DNA from: Kitasatospora sp. NBC_01246 | Lineage (GTDB): Bacteria; Actinomycetota; Actinomycetes; Streptomycetales; Streptomycetaceae | Reading direction: 5' to 3' | Length of the DNA: 64,000 nucleotides | NCBI RefSeq assembly: GCF_036226505.1 | Contig: NZ_CP108484.1 | Location: 7,659,501 to 7,723,500, forward strand | Part shown: piece by piece, positions 31,395 through 40,005 of the stretch | How positions within the stretch are numbered: position 1 is the first letter of the stretch | How the letters are laid out: each line of letters begins with the position of its first letter | The notes under the pieces: generated by a model | The model's database searches: none | What the model saw: the letters and a program-made list of their open reading frames with translations, nothing else | Told to the model about the DNA's origin: nothing | Program-made: the position numbers and the translations under genes

Positions 31395-33020
31395 GTGCCC
31401 GCGCCCGCCCGGCCCGGCCCGCCGCACCTCGACGTCCCGGCCGGCTACACGGTGGCCGGGTACCGCATCGCCGAGCTGCTCGGCGCCGGTGCCTGGGGCA
31501 GCGTCTACGCCGCCCATCGGCCGGGCGGCGGACCGGCCGACCTCGCGGTCAAGTTCCTCTGCCCGGCCCGGCTCAGCCCCGGCCAGCGCCGCACCATGGC
31601 GCAGCTCGCGCGCAGCGAGATGCGGTTCGGCCGACGCGCGGACCACCCGAACCTGATCCGCACGCTCGCCGTCCTCACCGTCGCCGACCCCGCGCACCCG
31701 GGGCTCGACGGCGCACTGGCGCTGGTGATGGAACGTGCCGAGCGCAGCCTCCAGGACGTCCTCGCCGCCGCCCGGCCGCACACGCTCGTCCCCGACGCCG
31801 AGCGGATCCTGGCCGGGGTCTGCGCCGGGCTCGCCCACATGCACGCCGCGGGCTGGGTGCACGGCGACCTCAAGCCCGGCAACATCCTGCTGATGCCGGA
31901 CGGCACCGCCCGGCTCGCCGACTTCGGCCTCACCGTCGAACTGGAGGGCACCCACGCCTACGCCCCGCCGCTCGGCTCGCCCGACCACGTGCCGCCCGAG
32001 TGGTGGTCCCAGCGCACCGGTGCGCGCGGTGTCGCGGTGCGGCCGAGCGCCGACATCTGGGCCTTCGGGGTGCTCGCCCACCAGCTGCTCACCGGCGGGC
32101 TGCACCCGTTCCTCGGGGCGACCGCCCGGGCCCGCGCGCTCGCCGCGCAGGCCTACGCGCGCGGCGTGGCGCCGCTGAGGCTGGACGACGCGCTGCCCGC
32201 GCGCTGGCGCCCGGCCGTCGCGGCCTGCCTGACCGCGGACCGGGCGAAGCGGGGGCGGGTGGACCTCGCCGCCCTGCGGGTCGCGCTGCTCGCGGCGGCG
32301 GCGCCCGGGCCCGCCGGTGCGCCGGGGGCGCGCGGCCCGGTGCGGGCGCCGCGCCCGGAGCGCGCTCGCCGGCTGCTCGCCGGGGCCGGTCCGGCCGCGC
32401 TGGTCACTGCCGTGCTGCTGATCGCGGGCGGCCCGGAGCCGTCCGACCGGGCGTCGGCCGGATTGGCGCCGGGTGCACCGACCGCGCCGGCGTCCGGTGG
32501 CCCGTCCTCCGGGGGAGCGCCGCAGGCGCCACCCTCGGCGACCGCCGCCCTGGCCCCGGCCGGGGGGATCCCGGTGGGCTCCGACATCCCCGAGGCGCTG
32601 CGCGGCCCGATCCAGGACGCCGCCCGGCGCTGCCCCGAGCCCGAGATCACCCCCGCCCTGCTGGCGGCCATGCTCAAGGCCGAGAGCGGCTTCGACCCGG
32701 AGGCCGCCCGCCCGGAGACCGGCGAGTACGGCGTCGCGATGTGGACGCCCACCGTCTTCAACGCCTGGGCGCAGGACGGCGACCACGACGGCACCAAGGA
32801 CTACATGGACCCGGCCGACGCGATCGTCTCGATGGGCAACTACGTCTGCTGGCTCGACCAGCAGCTCAAGCGCCGCGGCTACACCCGGGACCTCCCGGCC
32901 CTGATCACCGCCGGCTACCGGACCAGCGACAAGACCGTCGCCGACGCGGGCGGCGTCCCCGACCGGGTGAAGCCGCACGTCGCGAGGGTGCTGGGCTACC
33001 TCGCGGAGTACGGGGGCTGA
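31395..33020 (+). CDS. Ser/Thr kinase fused to extracellular lytic-transglycosylase-like domain
   Basis: A 541-residue fusion. Residues ~15-290 are a protein kinase: LLGAGAWGSVYAAHR, LAVKFL, the catalytic loop WVHGDLKPGNIL (HGD in place of HRD) and LADFGLTVEL. A membrane helix lies near 330-348 (AGPAALVTAVLLIAGG), then an Ala/Pro linker. Residues ~390-541 resemble an SLT domain: ITPALLAAMLKAESGFDPEA keeps the catalytic Glu, while the usual GLMQ and AYNAG motifs read GVAMWTP and AGYRTSD. It could cleave or sense peptidoglycan outside and signal inside. GTG 31395 follows the FHA-like gene by six bases, so the two form an operon. Confidence 0.82.
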   Translation: MPAPARPGPPHLDVPAGYTVAGYRIAELLGAGAWGSVYAAHRPGGGPADLAVKFLCPARLSPGQRRTMAQLARSEMRFGRRADHPNLIRTLAVLTVADPAHPGLDGALALVMERAERSLQDVLAAARPHTLVPDAERILAGVCAGLAHMHAAGWVHGDLKPGNILLMPDGTARLADFGLTVELEGTHAYAPPLGSPDHVPPEWWSQRTGARGVAVRPSADIWAFGVLAHQLLTGGLHPFLGATARARALAAQAYARGVAPLRLDDALPARWRPAVAACLTADRAKRGRVDLAALRVALLAAAAPGPAGAPGARGPVRAPRPERARRLLAGAGPAALVTAVLLIAGGPEPSDRASAGLAPGAPTAPASGGPSSGGAPQAPPSATAALAPAGGIPVGSDIPEALRGPIQDAARRCPEPEITPALLAAMLKAESGFDPEAARPETGEYGVAMWTPTVFNAWAQDGDHDGTKDYMDPADAIVSMGNYVCWLDQQLKRRGYTRDLPALITAGYRTSDKTVADAGGVPDRVKPHVARVLGYLAEYGG

Positions 33021-33125
33021 GCGGCCCGGAACGGTTCGGACACGGTATGACCCCGACCACATCCGTGCCGCCCCACCGGCGGGGTTGCCCGGCTACCGGG
33101 CCCCGGCAATGCGATGCTCGGCCGC

Positions 33126-34226
33126 ATGATCACGAAGCTCCGCGCGGCCACCACGCAGTGGACCGTCGTCGTCCCGGTGGTGTCGTTCGTCGTCCTTGTC
33201 CTCACCTGGCACCGCGACCTGCCCGGCTGGGTGGTGGGCGTGATGGCCTGCTTCCTGGCCGGCGCGGTGCTCGCCGCGGTGCACCACGCCGAGGTGGTGG
33301 CGCACCGGGTGGGGGAGCCGTTCGGCTCGCTGGTGCTGGCGGTCGCGGTCACCGTCATCGAGGTGGCGCTGATCGTGACCCTGATGGCGGACGGCGGGGA
33401 CAAGGCCGCGACGCTCGCCCGGGACACCGTGTTCGCCGCCGTGATGATCACCTGCAACGGCATCCTCGGCCTCTCCATCCTGGTGGCCGCGATCAAGTAC
33501 CGGGTGGCGGTCTTCAACGCCGAGGGCACCGGCGCGGCGCTGGCCACCATCGGCACCCTCGCCACGCTCAGCCTGGTGCTGCCGACCTTCACCACCAGCT
33601 CGCCGGGACCGCAGTTCGCGCCCGCCCAACTGGCCTTCGCGGCGGCCGCCTCGCTGGTGCTGTACGGGCTGTTCGTGGCCACCCTGACCTTCCGCCACCG
33701 GGACTACTTCCTGCCGGTCACCCCCGAGGGAAAGGTGCTCGACGAGGAGGACCACGCCGATCCGCCGACCATGCGCGCGACCCGGGTCAGCCTGGCCCTG
33801 CTGGCGGTGGCGCTGATCTCGGTGGTGGGCCTGGCCAAGGGCGTCTCGCCGACCATCGAGTCCGCCGTCTACTCGGCCGGGCTGCCGTCCTCCGTGGTGG
33901 GTGTGGTGATCGCCCTGCTGGTGCTGCTGCCGGAGACCATCGCGGCGCTGCGCTCGGCCCTGCGCAACCGGGTGCAGACCAGCCTCAACCTGGCGCTCGG
34001 CTCGGCGCTGGCGAGCATCGGCCTGACCATCCCGGCCGTCGCGATCGCCTCCGCCTGGCTCCCGGGGCCGCTGGAGCTGGGCCTCGGGCCGACGCACCTG
34101 GTGCTGCTCGTGTTGACCGTCGCGGTCGGCACGCTCACCGTCATCCCGCGCCGCGCGACGCCGCTGCAGGGTGCCGTCCACCTCTCGGTGCTGGCGGCGT
34201 ACGTGGTGCTCGCGATCAATCCCTGA
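33126..34226 (+). CDS. chaA: Ca2+/H+ (cation/proton) antiporter
   Basis: A 366-residue membrane protein of the CaCA superfamily with about 11 hydrophobic segments. The two inverted alpha-repeats are visible: GSLVLAVAVTVIEVALIVTL in the first half and LVLLPETIAALRSALRNRVQ with SLNLALGSALASIGLT in the second, each with the ion-binding glutamate. It exports Ca2+ or Na+ in exchange for protons. ATG 33126 (MITKLR) is preferred over ATG 33114, as related proteins begin this way. A long hairpin terminator follows. Confidence 0.9.
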   Translation: MITKLRAATTQWTVVVPVVSFVVLVLTWHRDLPGWVVGVMACFLAGAVLAAVHHAEVVAHRVGEPFGSLVLAVAVTVIEVALIVTLMADGGDKAATLARDTVFAAVMITCNGILGLSILVAAIKYRVAVFNAEGTGAALATIGTLATLSLVLPTFTTSSPGPQFAPAQLAFAAAASLVLYGLFVATLTFRHRDYFLPVTPEGKVLDEEDHADPPTMRATRVSLALLAVALISVVGLAKGVSPTIESAVYSAGLPSSVVGVVIALLVLLPETIAALRSALRNRVQTSLNLALGSALASIGLTIPAVAIASAWLPGPLELGLGPTHLVLLVLTVAVGTLTVIPRRATPLQGAVHLSVLAAYVVLAINP

Positions 34227-34269
34227 GCGGGCGAGGGCCGGGCGGGAGCGGGCCGAAGCGGGCCGAAGC

Positions 34270-34323
34270 GGGCGTAACCGGCGGTCCGGCGACGAGGGGG
34301 TCGCCGGACCGCCGCTTACGCCC
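34270..34323. terminator. terminator of chaA
   Basis: GGGCGTAA-cc-GGCGGTCCGGCGA pairs with TCGCCGGACCGCC-gc-TTACGCCC: 21 bp broken by one 2x2 mismatch, with an 8-base loop. It starts 44 bases after the chaA stop codon. The rest of the 322-base gap (34227-34548) shows no gene. Confidence 0.85.
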
Positions 34324-34548
34324 GCCGGGCCGCCGTCCGCCCACCCGCCGCCCGGGCCCGCCGGGGCGGCGTGCGAGGATGGCCCGGACCGCCCCCGACG
34401 GCGGACCTCCGCCGACCGGCCACCCCCTCACCCCAGGGTGGCCCGACTGGGCACACGGCGACGAGGTCCGCGCTCCGTACCCCGGCAGCCATTCCGGCGC
34501 GGCGTCTCCCTGCCTGCTCCCCCTCACCTGCGAAGAAGACGCACCGCG

Positions 34549-35526
34549 ATGCTCCGCACCCGTTTCGCCGTACCCCCGTCCGGACCGAACCCCACCTCCC
34601 CGACCACCCGCTCCCGCACCCGCTCCCGGGTACCGCTGCGCGCCGCCGCGCTCGGCGCGGGCGGGCTGCTGCTCTCCGGCTGCGGCAGCGCCCCCGTCGC
34701 CCAGCCCGGCAGCCAGCAGGACCTCCGCGCCCGCCTCCCCAAGGCGGTCAGGGACGCCGGTGTGCTCAAGATCGGCTCGTACCTGACCTACCCGCCGGTG
34801 GACTTCAAGGACCCGGCCGGCGAGCTCGCCGGGCTGGACCCGGAGCTCGCCAGGGCGATCGGCTCCCACCTCGGCCTCCGGGTCGAATTCACCGACATGC
34901 CGTTCGACAAGCTCATCCCGGCCGTCCAGGCCAAGCAGCTCGACCTGGCGATGTCGGCCGTCATCGACACCAAGCAGCGCCAGCTCGGCGCCGCCGACGA
35001 CGGGCACCAGGCCGACCCGGGCGTGGACTTCGTCGACTACTTCGCCACCGGCACCTCGATGGTGGTCAAGGCCGGCAACCAGCTGAACCTCACCACGCTG
35101 GACAGCCTCTGCGGCCGGACCGTCGCCGTCCAGCGCGGCACCGTCCAGGACGAACTGGCCGGCCGGCAGACCGCGGCCTGCCTGCGGATCGGCAAGCCCC
35201 TGCAGATCCACCGCTTCGACACCGACGAGCAGGCGCTCGCCGAGGTGGCCTCCGGCGCCGCGGTCGCCGATCTGAACGACTACCCGGTGGCCCAGTACAA
35301 CACCACCCAGCCGGGCCGGGCCGGGGTGTTCCAGCTGGCCAACACGCATTTCCTGCAGTCCGGCCCCTACGGCATCACCGTCGCCAAGGACAACACCGCC
35401 CTGCGGGACGCCGTCGCCAAGGCGCTGGACCAGGTGATCCGCGGCGGCGAGTACGACAAGATCCTCGACAAGTGGAACGTCCGCTTCGGCGCGGTCTCCA
35501 GCGCGGTGGTCAACGGCGGCCTCTGA
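34549..35526 (+). CDS. amino-acid-type ABC transporter solute-binding lipoprotein
   Basis: A 325-residue family 3 periplasmic-binding-type protein. The N-terminus has a twin-Arg-rich signal and lipobox (LLLSGCGS, lipid on Cys near residue 44). The mature part has VLKIGSYLTYPPVDFKDPAG, LDPELARAIGSHLGLRVEFT, FDKLIPAVQAKQLDLAMSAV and DSLCGRTVAVQRGTVQDELA, the pattern of polar amino-acid binders. No permease or ATPase gene is adjacent, so it is an orphan binding protein that shares a transporter elsewhere or acts as a sensor. The start is ATG 34549; a weak GAAGAAG lies upstream. Confidence 0.88.
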   Translation: MLRTRFAVPPSGPNPTSPTTRSRTRSRVPLRAAALGAGGLLLSGCGSAPVAQPGSQQDLRARLPKAVRDAGVLKIGSYLTYPPVDFKDPAGELAGLDPELARAIGSHLGLRVEFTDMPFDKLIPAVQAKQLDLAMSAVIDTKQRQLGAADDGHQADPGVDFVDYFATGTSMVVKAGNQLNLTTLDSLCGRTVAVQRGTVQDELAGRQTAACLRIGKPLQIHRFDTDEQALAEVASGAAVADLNDYPVAQYNTTQPGRAGVFQLANTHFLQSGPYGITVAKDNTALRDAVAKALDQVIRGGEYDKILDKWNVRFGAVSSAVVNGGL

Positions 35527-35683
35527 CGCGGTGGCGCCGACCCCGCCCCGATGGCCGCAACGACCGGCGATCGGGGCGGGGCCCGCGTGTCGGGGCGCGG
35601 CACGGTGGTCGCTGTCCCTATCGTCTGAGACCGCTGAGTCCGCTGAGTCCGCAGCCGATCCGATGACCACGTGGGAGTGCGAG

Positions 35684-37003
35684 ATGCCAGGCCCAGAGCA
35701 GCAGTTGTCCGCCGCCGGTGCCACCGGCCGCCCGGAGGACGGCGCCGACGTGATCGTGGTCGGCGCCGGCCCGGCGGGCTCCACCGCCGCCTACCACCTC
35801 GCGCGGACCGGGCTCGACGTGCTGCTGCTGGAGAAGTCCTCCTTCCCCCGGGAGAAGGTCTGCGGCGACGGCCTGACACCCCGTGCCACCAAGCAGCTGG
35901 TCGACCTCGGCATCGACGTCTCGGAGGAGGCCGGCTGGCTGCACAACCGGGGGCTGCGCCTGGTCTCCGGCCGGCGCACGCTGGAGCTGGACTGGCCGCA
36001 GCTGTCGGCCTTCCCCTCCTTCGGACTCGTCCGGCGGCGGGCGGACTTCGACGAGCTGCTCGCCCGCCGGGCCGCCTCGGCGGGTGCCCGGCTGGTCGAA
36101 CACGCCAATGTGGCGGGCCCGTTGGTCGACGAGAGGACCGGTCGGATCACCGGTGTGACGGCCCGGCTGGGGGAGGACCGGCGGCCCGTCGACTACCGCG
36201 CGCCGCTGGTGGTCGCCGCCGACGGGAACTCCACCAGGCTCTCCCTCGCCATGAAGCGCTACCGCCGCACCGACCGCGCGATGGGCGTCGCCTACCGGAC
36301 GTACTTCACCACCCCGCGGCACCAGGACCGCTACCTGGAGGCGTGGCTCGACCTGCGCGACCCGAAGGACCCGGCGCGACGCCTGCTGCCGGGCTACGCC
36401 TGGGTGTTCGGGATGGGCGACGGCACCGCCAACGTCGGCCTCGGCGTGCTGGACACCGCCGCGGTGGCCGGCGAACTCGACTGGCGCGACCTGCTGCGGC
36501 GCTGGTGCGCCGCGCTGCCGCCCGAGTACGGCTACACCCCCGAGGGCGTCACCGAACCCGTCCGGGGCTCCGCCCTCCCGATGGGCCTCAACCGCCAACC
36601 CCACTACGCCGACGGCCTGTTGCTGGTCGGTGACGCGGGTGGGACGGTCAGCCCGGCGACCGGCGAGGGCATCGCCTACGCGATGGAGTCCGGTCGGTAC
36701 GCCGCCGAGACGGTCGTCCAGGCGCTGGCCCGGCGCACCGACCGCGGCCGCGAACTCGCCCTGCGCGGCTACCCGCAGGCCTTGCGCTCCGCCTACGACG
36801 GCTACTTCGCACTCGGCCGGCTCGTCGCCGACGTGCTCGGCCGCCCCCGGCTGCTCGGCGCCGCCGGTGCGCTCGGCCTCGGCCACCCGGCCCTGCTGAA
36901 GGTGGCCTTCCGGCTGATGGTCAACCTCACCGAACCGAACTCCCGCGACGCCCTCGACCGGGTGGTGCACGCCCTCGGCAAGCTGGCACCCAGCAGCCGC
37001 TGA
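35684..37003 (+). CDS. geranylgeranyl reductase family flavoprotein
   Basis: A 439-residue FAD enzyme. VIVVGAGPAGSTAAYHLART (residues ~18-37) is the dinucleotide fold, FPREKVCGDGLTPRATKQL is the family signature, and LLLVGDAGGTVSPATGEGIA binds FAD. The family reduces isoprenoid side-chain double bonds; in actinobacteria a close relative reduces menaquinone. ATG 35684 follows GGGAG at six bases; an ATG at 35663 has no site. Just upstream CGCTGAGTC is duplicated. No nuo or men genes adjoin it here. Confidence 0.88.
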   Translation: MPGPEQQLSAAGATGRPEDGADVIVVGAGPAGSTAAYHLARTGLDVLLLEKSSFPREKVCGDGLTPRATKQLVDLGIDVSEEAGWLHNRGLRLVSGRRTLELDWPQLSAFPSFGLVRRRADFDELLARRAASAGARLVEHANVAGPLVDERTGRITGVTARLGEDRRPVDYRAPLVVAADGNSTRLSLAMKRYRRTDRAMGVAYRTYFTTPRHQDRYLEAWLDLRDPKDPARRLLPGYAWVFGMGDGTANVGLGVLDTAAVAGELDWRDLLRRWCAALPPEYGYTPEGVTEPVRGSALPMGLNRQPHYADGLLLVGDAGGTVSPATGEGIAYAMESGRYAAETVVQALARRTDRGRELALRGYPQALRSAYDGYFALGRLVADVLGRPRLLGAAGALGLGHPALLKVAFRLMVNLTEPNSRDALDRVVHALGKLAPSSR

Positions 37004-37218
37004 CCGACGGCCGGTCGCCCCGGGGGCGTGACCCTCCAGTCTGCGCGCCCCTAGGGCCGGGCGGGCGCCGGTTGGCCGGATCCGGTGGGACGGGTGGTGT
37101 CGTGGGCCGTTCCGGTTGACGGGGGGTCAGGTGATCCGTTTGTCTGGGTGGCGACACGGACACGGAGGGTGACAGACCATGCTCCGGTCCGCACCGACGC
37201 CGATCCGACGGAGACACC

Positions 37219-37878
37219 GTGCACCTTCGCCTTCGCCTGCTTCTCGCGCCGCTCACCGCGGTAGTGGCCCTGCTCGCCCCCGCCGTTCCGGCGTCCGCCG
37301 CCGACCCGGCCGAAGCCACCCCCTCCGACGCGTGCTCGGCGGCCGACCACCACGGCGACCCCCGCCTCGGCCCCGAGGACCTGCCGCGCACCGGCCCGGT
37401 CGGCCGCGAGCTGATCGGCTACCGGCGCACCGGCGGCCTCCCCGAGGACACGTTCCTCGCCACCTACTACGGCGCCACCGCGAACAACGGCGGCCCGGGC
37501 TGGATCTACCCGCCGGCCGACGGCTACCTCACCCTCCCGGACGGCACCCCGGTCGAGGTCGAGGTCACCCTGTACCCGAACCAGAACATCGACCGCTACG
37601 GCAGCGAGTACGGCGCCTTCCTCGCCCCCGAGGGCCTGCCCTACGCCAGCCGCTCGATCCCCCCGCAGAGCCTCGACAGCACCCCGGCGCCGGGCTGCAA
37701 CTACCACGACTACAAGGTGCTCAAGCCGTTCAAGGTGCACGCCGGCCCGATCGCGCCGTGGTTCGGCCAGCCCGGGCTCGGCCTCCAGTACCAGCTCGAC
37801 GCCGGGCTCGTGCCGGACGGGCCGGCCCGGCTGAACGTGCTCTGGCTCGTCGACCACGGGTACCTCGCCCGGATCTGA
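37219..37878 (+). CDS. secreted TNT-domain (NAD+ glycohydrolase-type) toxin
   Basis: A 219-residue exported protein. Residues 1-29 are a signal peptide (LLLAPLTAVVALLAPAVPA, then SAA). The C-terminal ~105 residues match the tuberculosis necrotizing toxin domain: IDRYGSEYGAFLAPEGLPYA, SRSIPPQSL, then YHDYKVLKPFKVHAGPIAPW, FGQPGLGLQYQL and VLWLVDHGYL. TNT enzymes hydrolyse NAD+ in target cells. Arg, Tyr and Gln residues at these conserved patches are present. No immunity-factor-like gene is adjacent. The GTG start at 37219 follows GGAG. A terminator-like hairpin follows at 37887-37918. Confidence 0.88.
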   Translation: MHLRLRLLLAPLTAVVALLAPAVPASAADPAEATPSDACSAADHHGDPRLGPEDLPRTGPVGRELIGYRRTGGLPEDTFLATYYGATANNGGPGWIYPPADGYLTLPDGTPVEVEVTLYPNQNIDRYGSEYGAFLAPEGLPYASRSIPPQSLDSTPAPGCNYHDYKVLKPFKVHAGPIAPWFGQPGLGLQYQLDAGLVPDGPARLNVLWLVDHGYLARI

Positions 37879-37886
37879 CGCCCGCC

Positions 37887-37918
37887 GGAGGCCCGCCGGA
37901 CCCGCCCGCCGGGCCTCC
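37887..37918. terminator. terminator of the TNT gene
   Basis: GGAGGCCCG-c-CGG pairs with CCG-c-CGGGCCTCC: nine plus three base pairs around one mismatch with a 6-base loop. It begins eight bases after the stop codon. Confidence 0.65.
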
Positions 37919-37987
37919 GCCGCCGGGAGGCCCGGCCGGGCGCGAAATTCGTTGGCGCGCCCACCCGGTCCGGGATAGGAAGGCCCG

Positions 37988-38593
37988 ATGAGTACCACTG
38001 AGACCACCCCCGACCGGCGCGGCTTCACCGCCGTGATCCTCGACCTGGGCGACATCCAGCTCCACCCCTGGGGCCGGCTGACCGACGTCCGGGGCGGGGT
38101 GGTGCCCGGGCTGCTGGCCGCCGCCGCCGATCCGGAGATCGCCCGGTGGAACCCGCTCCGCGCCACCGACCCGGCCGGGGCCGAGGCCTACCTGGACCGC
38201 TGCGACGCGGGCTGGGCCGACGGCGCCACGGCCGCCTTCGCGGTGGTCGGCGCCGCCGGCGGCACGCTGCTCGGCAACTGCGCGCTCCGCTGGGTCGACC
38301 GCGCCGACGGGCTCGCGATGATCGGCTACTGGCTCCTCCCGGCCGCCCGCGGGCGCGGCGTCGCGACCCGGGCCGTCCGGGCCGTCACCGGCTGGGGCAT
38401 CGCCACGGCCGGGACCCGCCGGATCGAGATCGCCCACGCGGTCGGCAACGACACCTCCTGCCGGGTGGCCGAGCGCTGCGGCTACCCCGCCGAGGGCACC
38501 CTGCGTGCCTCCCACCACTACGGCGACGGCGGCTACCAGGACGAGCACCTGCACGCCCGCCTCGCCACCGATCCCGAGCCGCCGCTGCGCTGA
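37988..38593 (+). CDS. GNAT N-acetyltransferase, RimJ/RimL type
   Basis: A 201-residue acetyltransferase. The acetyl-CoA loop is YWLLPAARGRGVATRAVRAV near residues 118-137, followed by WGIATAGTRRIEIAHAVGND and VAERCGYPAEGTLRASHHYG, the RimJ/RimL arrangement. Substrates of this group are protein N-termini or small amines. ATG 37988 follows AGGAAGG. It is separated from the TNT gene by a hairpin, so it is probably an independent unit rather than an immunity gene. Confidence 0.88.
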   Translation: MSTTETTPDRRGFTAVILDLGDIQLHPWGRLTDVRGGVVPGLLAAAADPEIARWNPLRATDPAGAEAYLDRCDAGWADGATAAFAVVGAAGGTLLGNCALRWVDRADGLAMIGYWLLPAARGRGVATRAVRAVTGWGIATAGTRRIEIAHAVGNDTSCRVAERCGYPAEGTLRASHHYGDGGYQDEHLHARLATDPEPPLR

Positions 38594-38704
38594 CCGGTCC
38601 TCCCGGTCCGGCCCCGGCGCAGCCGTGCCCGGGCGCGCGGCGGGGGTACGGGCCTAGTCTGGAAGGGCGCGTCCGTGCGCGGTGCGGAACGGGGACGGTG
38701 GGCC

Positions 38705-39157
38705 ATGACGGTCATCTCGGCGGCACTCTTCGGTACCGACTGGCGCACCGCGTCACCCGGCTCCGAAGCGTTGCTGCACGAGTGCGCGGCGCGAGGCTGG
38801 ACGGTCCTGGTGATGGGGCCCGGGCCGGCCGAGGTACCGGTCCTGGCCCTGGCGGCCCCGGGTGACGAGCCCGTCCGGGCGGCCCTCGGCCTGGTCGACG
38901 GCAGGCCCGAGCACGCGGTGGTGGTCGCCGCGAGCCTGCGCGAGGTGCTGATGGCGCGTCGCGCGCGGGTCCCGTGCGTCGCCGTGGCGGGCGACGCCGG
39001 ACCGCGGTCCGAGCTGCGGGCGGCCGGCGCGGTCGAGGTGCACCGCGACGCCGTCGCCCTGTTGCGCGTGTTGGACGACAGCCTGTTGGCCCGGCCCCGG
39101 GCCTTCGGCGACTGCCGCCCGACGGCTCCGGCCGCACCGGCCGGCCGGAGCGGTTGA
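38705..39157 (+). CDS. small alpha/beta protein, possibly HAD-like
   Basis: A 150-residue soluble protein. FGTDWRTASPGSEALLHECA with repeated hydrophobic strands (WTVLVMGPGPAEVPVLALAA, HAVVVAASLREVLMARRARV, VPCVAVAGDAGPRSELRAAG) suggests a Rossmann-like, HAD-type core, but the nucleophilic DxD is not evident. I cannot assign a function. ATG 38705 follows a weak GGGACGGTGGG. It leads a short co-directional set with the DUF3040 and PRC-like genes. Confidence 0.65.
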   Translation: MTVISAALFGTDWRTASPGSEALLHECAARGWTVLVMGPGPAEVPVLALAAPGDEPVRAALGLVDGRPEHAVVVAASLREVLMARRARVPCVAVAGDAGPRSELRAAGAVEVHRDAVALLRVLDDSLLARPRAFGDCRPTAPAAPAGRSG

Positions 39158-39226
39158 CGTACACCCCGACCGGGCATCCGCCCGGAGACGAGGACGGCGT
39201 CACCGGAAGCGTCGGAGGTGACCGAG

Positions 39227-39670
39227 ATGGACGGACCCGCGTTGAGCGGACGGGAGCGGCGTCTCCTGGAGGAGATCGAGAGCGATCTGCGCCAGGACGC
39301 CCGCCTGAACCGGCGGTTGAGCACGATGGGGGTCAAACAGCCGGGGCGGGTCCGGGGCGGGCTGAGTCGCCTGTGGCACCGGCTGCCCGCCGGGGTGGTG
39401 ATGACGGCGCTGGTGATGTCCGCGATCTGCCTGAGCATCGGCGTGCGCACCCCGACCGTGCCCGTACTGACCGCCGTGGTACTGGTCTGGACGGTCAGCG
39501 TGGCCGTCGCGGCCGTGGTGGCGCTGCTGCTGCGGCGGCGCCGCCGCGCGGCCGGGATCCCCCCGGAGGGCCCGCTGGGCGGCGACCGCCCCGACGGGCG
39601 GGAACGCCCGGACGGCCGGGACCGGCCCGAGGGCCGCGAGCGCCGGCCGTGGGACCGGCCGGAGGCGTGA
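39227..39670 (+). CDS. DUF3040 membrane protein
   Basis: A 147-residue protein. LSGRERRLLEEIESDLRQD (residues ~5-23) is the typical DUF3040 opening, followed by two membrane helices (VVMTALVMSAICLSIGV and VLTAVVLVWTVSVAVAAVVA) and a charged tail rich in GRERPDGRDRPEG-type repeats. Function unknown; common in actinobacteria. GGAGG at 39214-39218 sets ATG 39227. The PRC-like gene starts five bases after its stop codon. Confidence 0.88.
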   Translation: MDGPALSGRERRLLEEIESDLRQDARLNRRLSTMGVKQPGRVRGGLSRLWHRLPAGVVMTALVMSAICLSIGVRTPTVPVLTAVVLVWTVSVAVAAVVALLLRRRRRAAGIPPEGPLGGDRPDGRERPDGRDRPEGRERRPWDRPEA

Positions 39671-39675
39671 GCGCC

Positions 39676-39984
39676 ATGACCACCGAACTGCGGGAGTACC
39701 GTCCGGGCTCCCACCATGCCGCCGACCAGACCCTGGTCGGCTACGAGGTCGAGGGCACCGACGGTCCGCTCGGGCGGGTCGAGCGGGACACCGGCGACCG
39801 GCTGCTGGTCGATGCCGGGGCGTGGGTACCGGGCTTCCGGGTCCCGGTGCCGGTCGCCCTGGTGGCCCGGATCGACCATCTGGAGCTGGTGGTCCACCTG
39901 GACTGCCCCCGGGCGCACGTCCGCGCCCTCCCCCCACCCGCCGTCGTCGAGGCGCGCGGGGGCGGCCGGCCGCCCCGGGGGTGA
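39676..39984 (+). CDS. PRC-barrel-like small protein
   Basis: A 102-residue protein. GYEVEGTDGPLGRVERDTGD followed by LLVDAGAWVPGFRVPVPVAL and VARIDHLELVVHLDC has the beta-barrel rhythm of PRC-barrel proteins. ATG 39676 has GGAGG overlapping the end of the DUF3040 gene, so the two are co-transcribed and probably coupled. Role unknown; such proteins often accompany stress or envelope genes. Confidence 0.75.
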   Translation: MTTELREYRPGSHHAADQTLVGYEVEGTDGPLGRVERDTGDRLLVDAGAWVPGFRVPVPVALVARIDHLELVVHLDCPRAHVRALPPPAVVEARGGGRPPRG

Positions 39985-40005
39985 TCCCGGCCCCGGGCGC
40001 GCGGA

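Noticed and set aside
37988..38593. GNAT gene as immunity factor for the TNT toxin
   Set aside because: It is a standard RimJ/RimL acetyltransferase separated by a terminator-like hairpin, and TNT immunity factors are a different fold.
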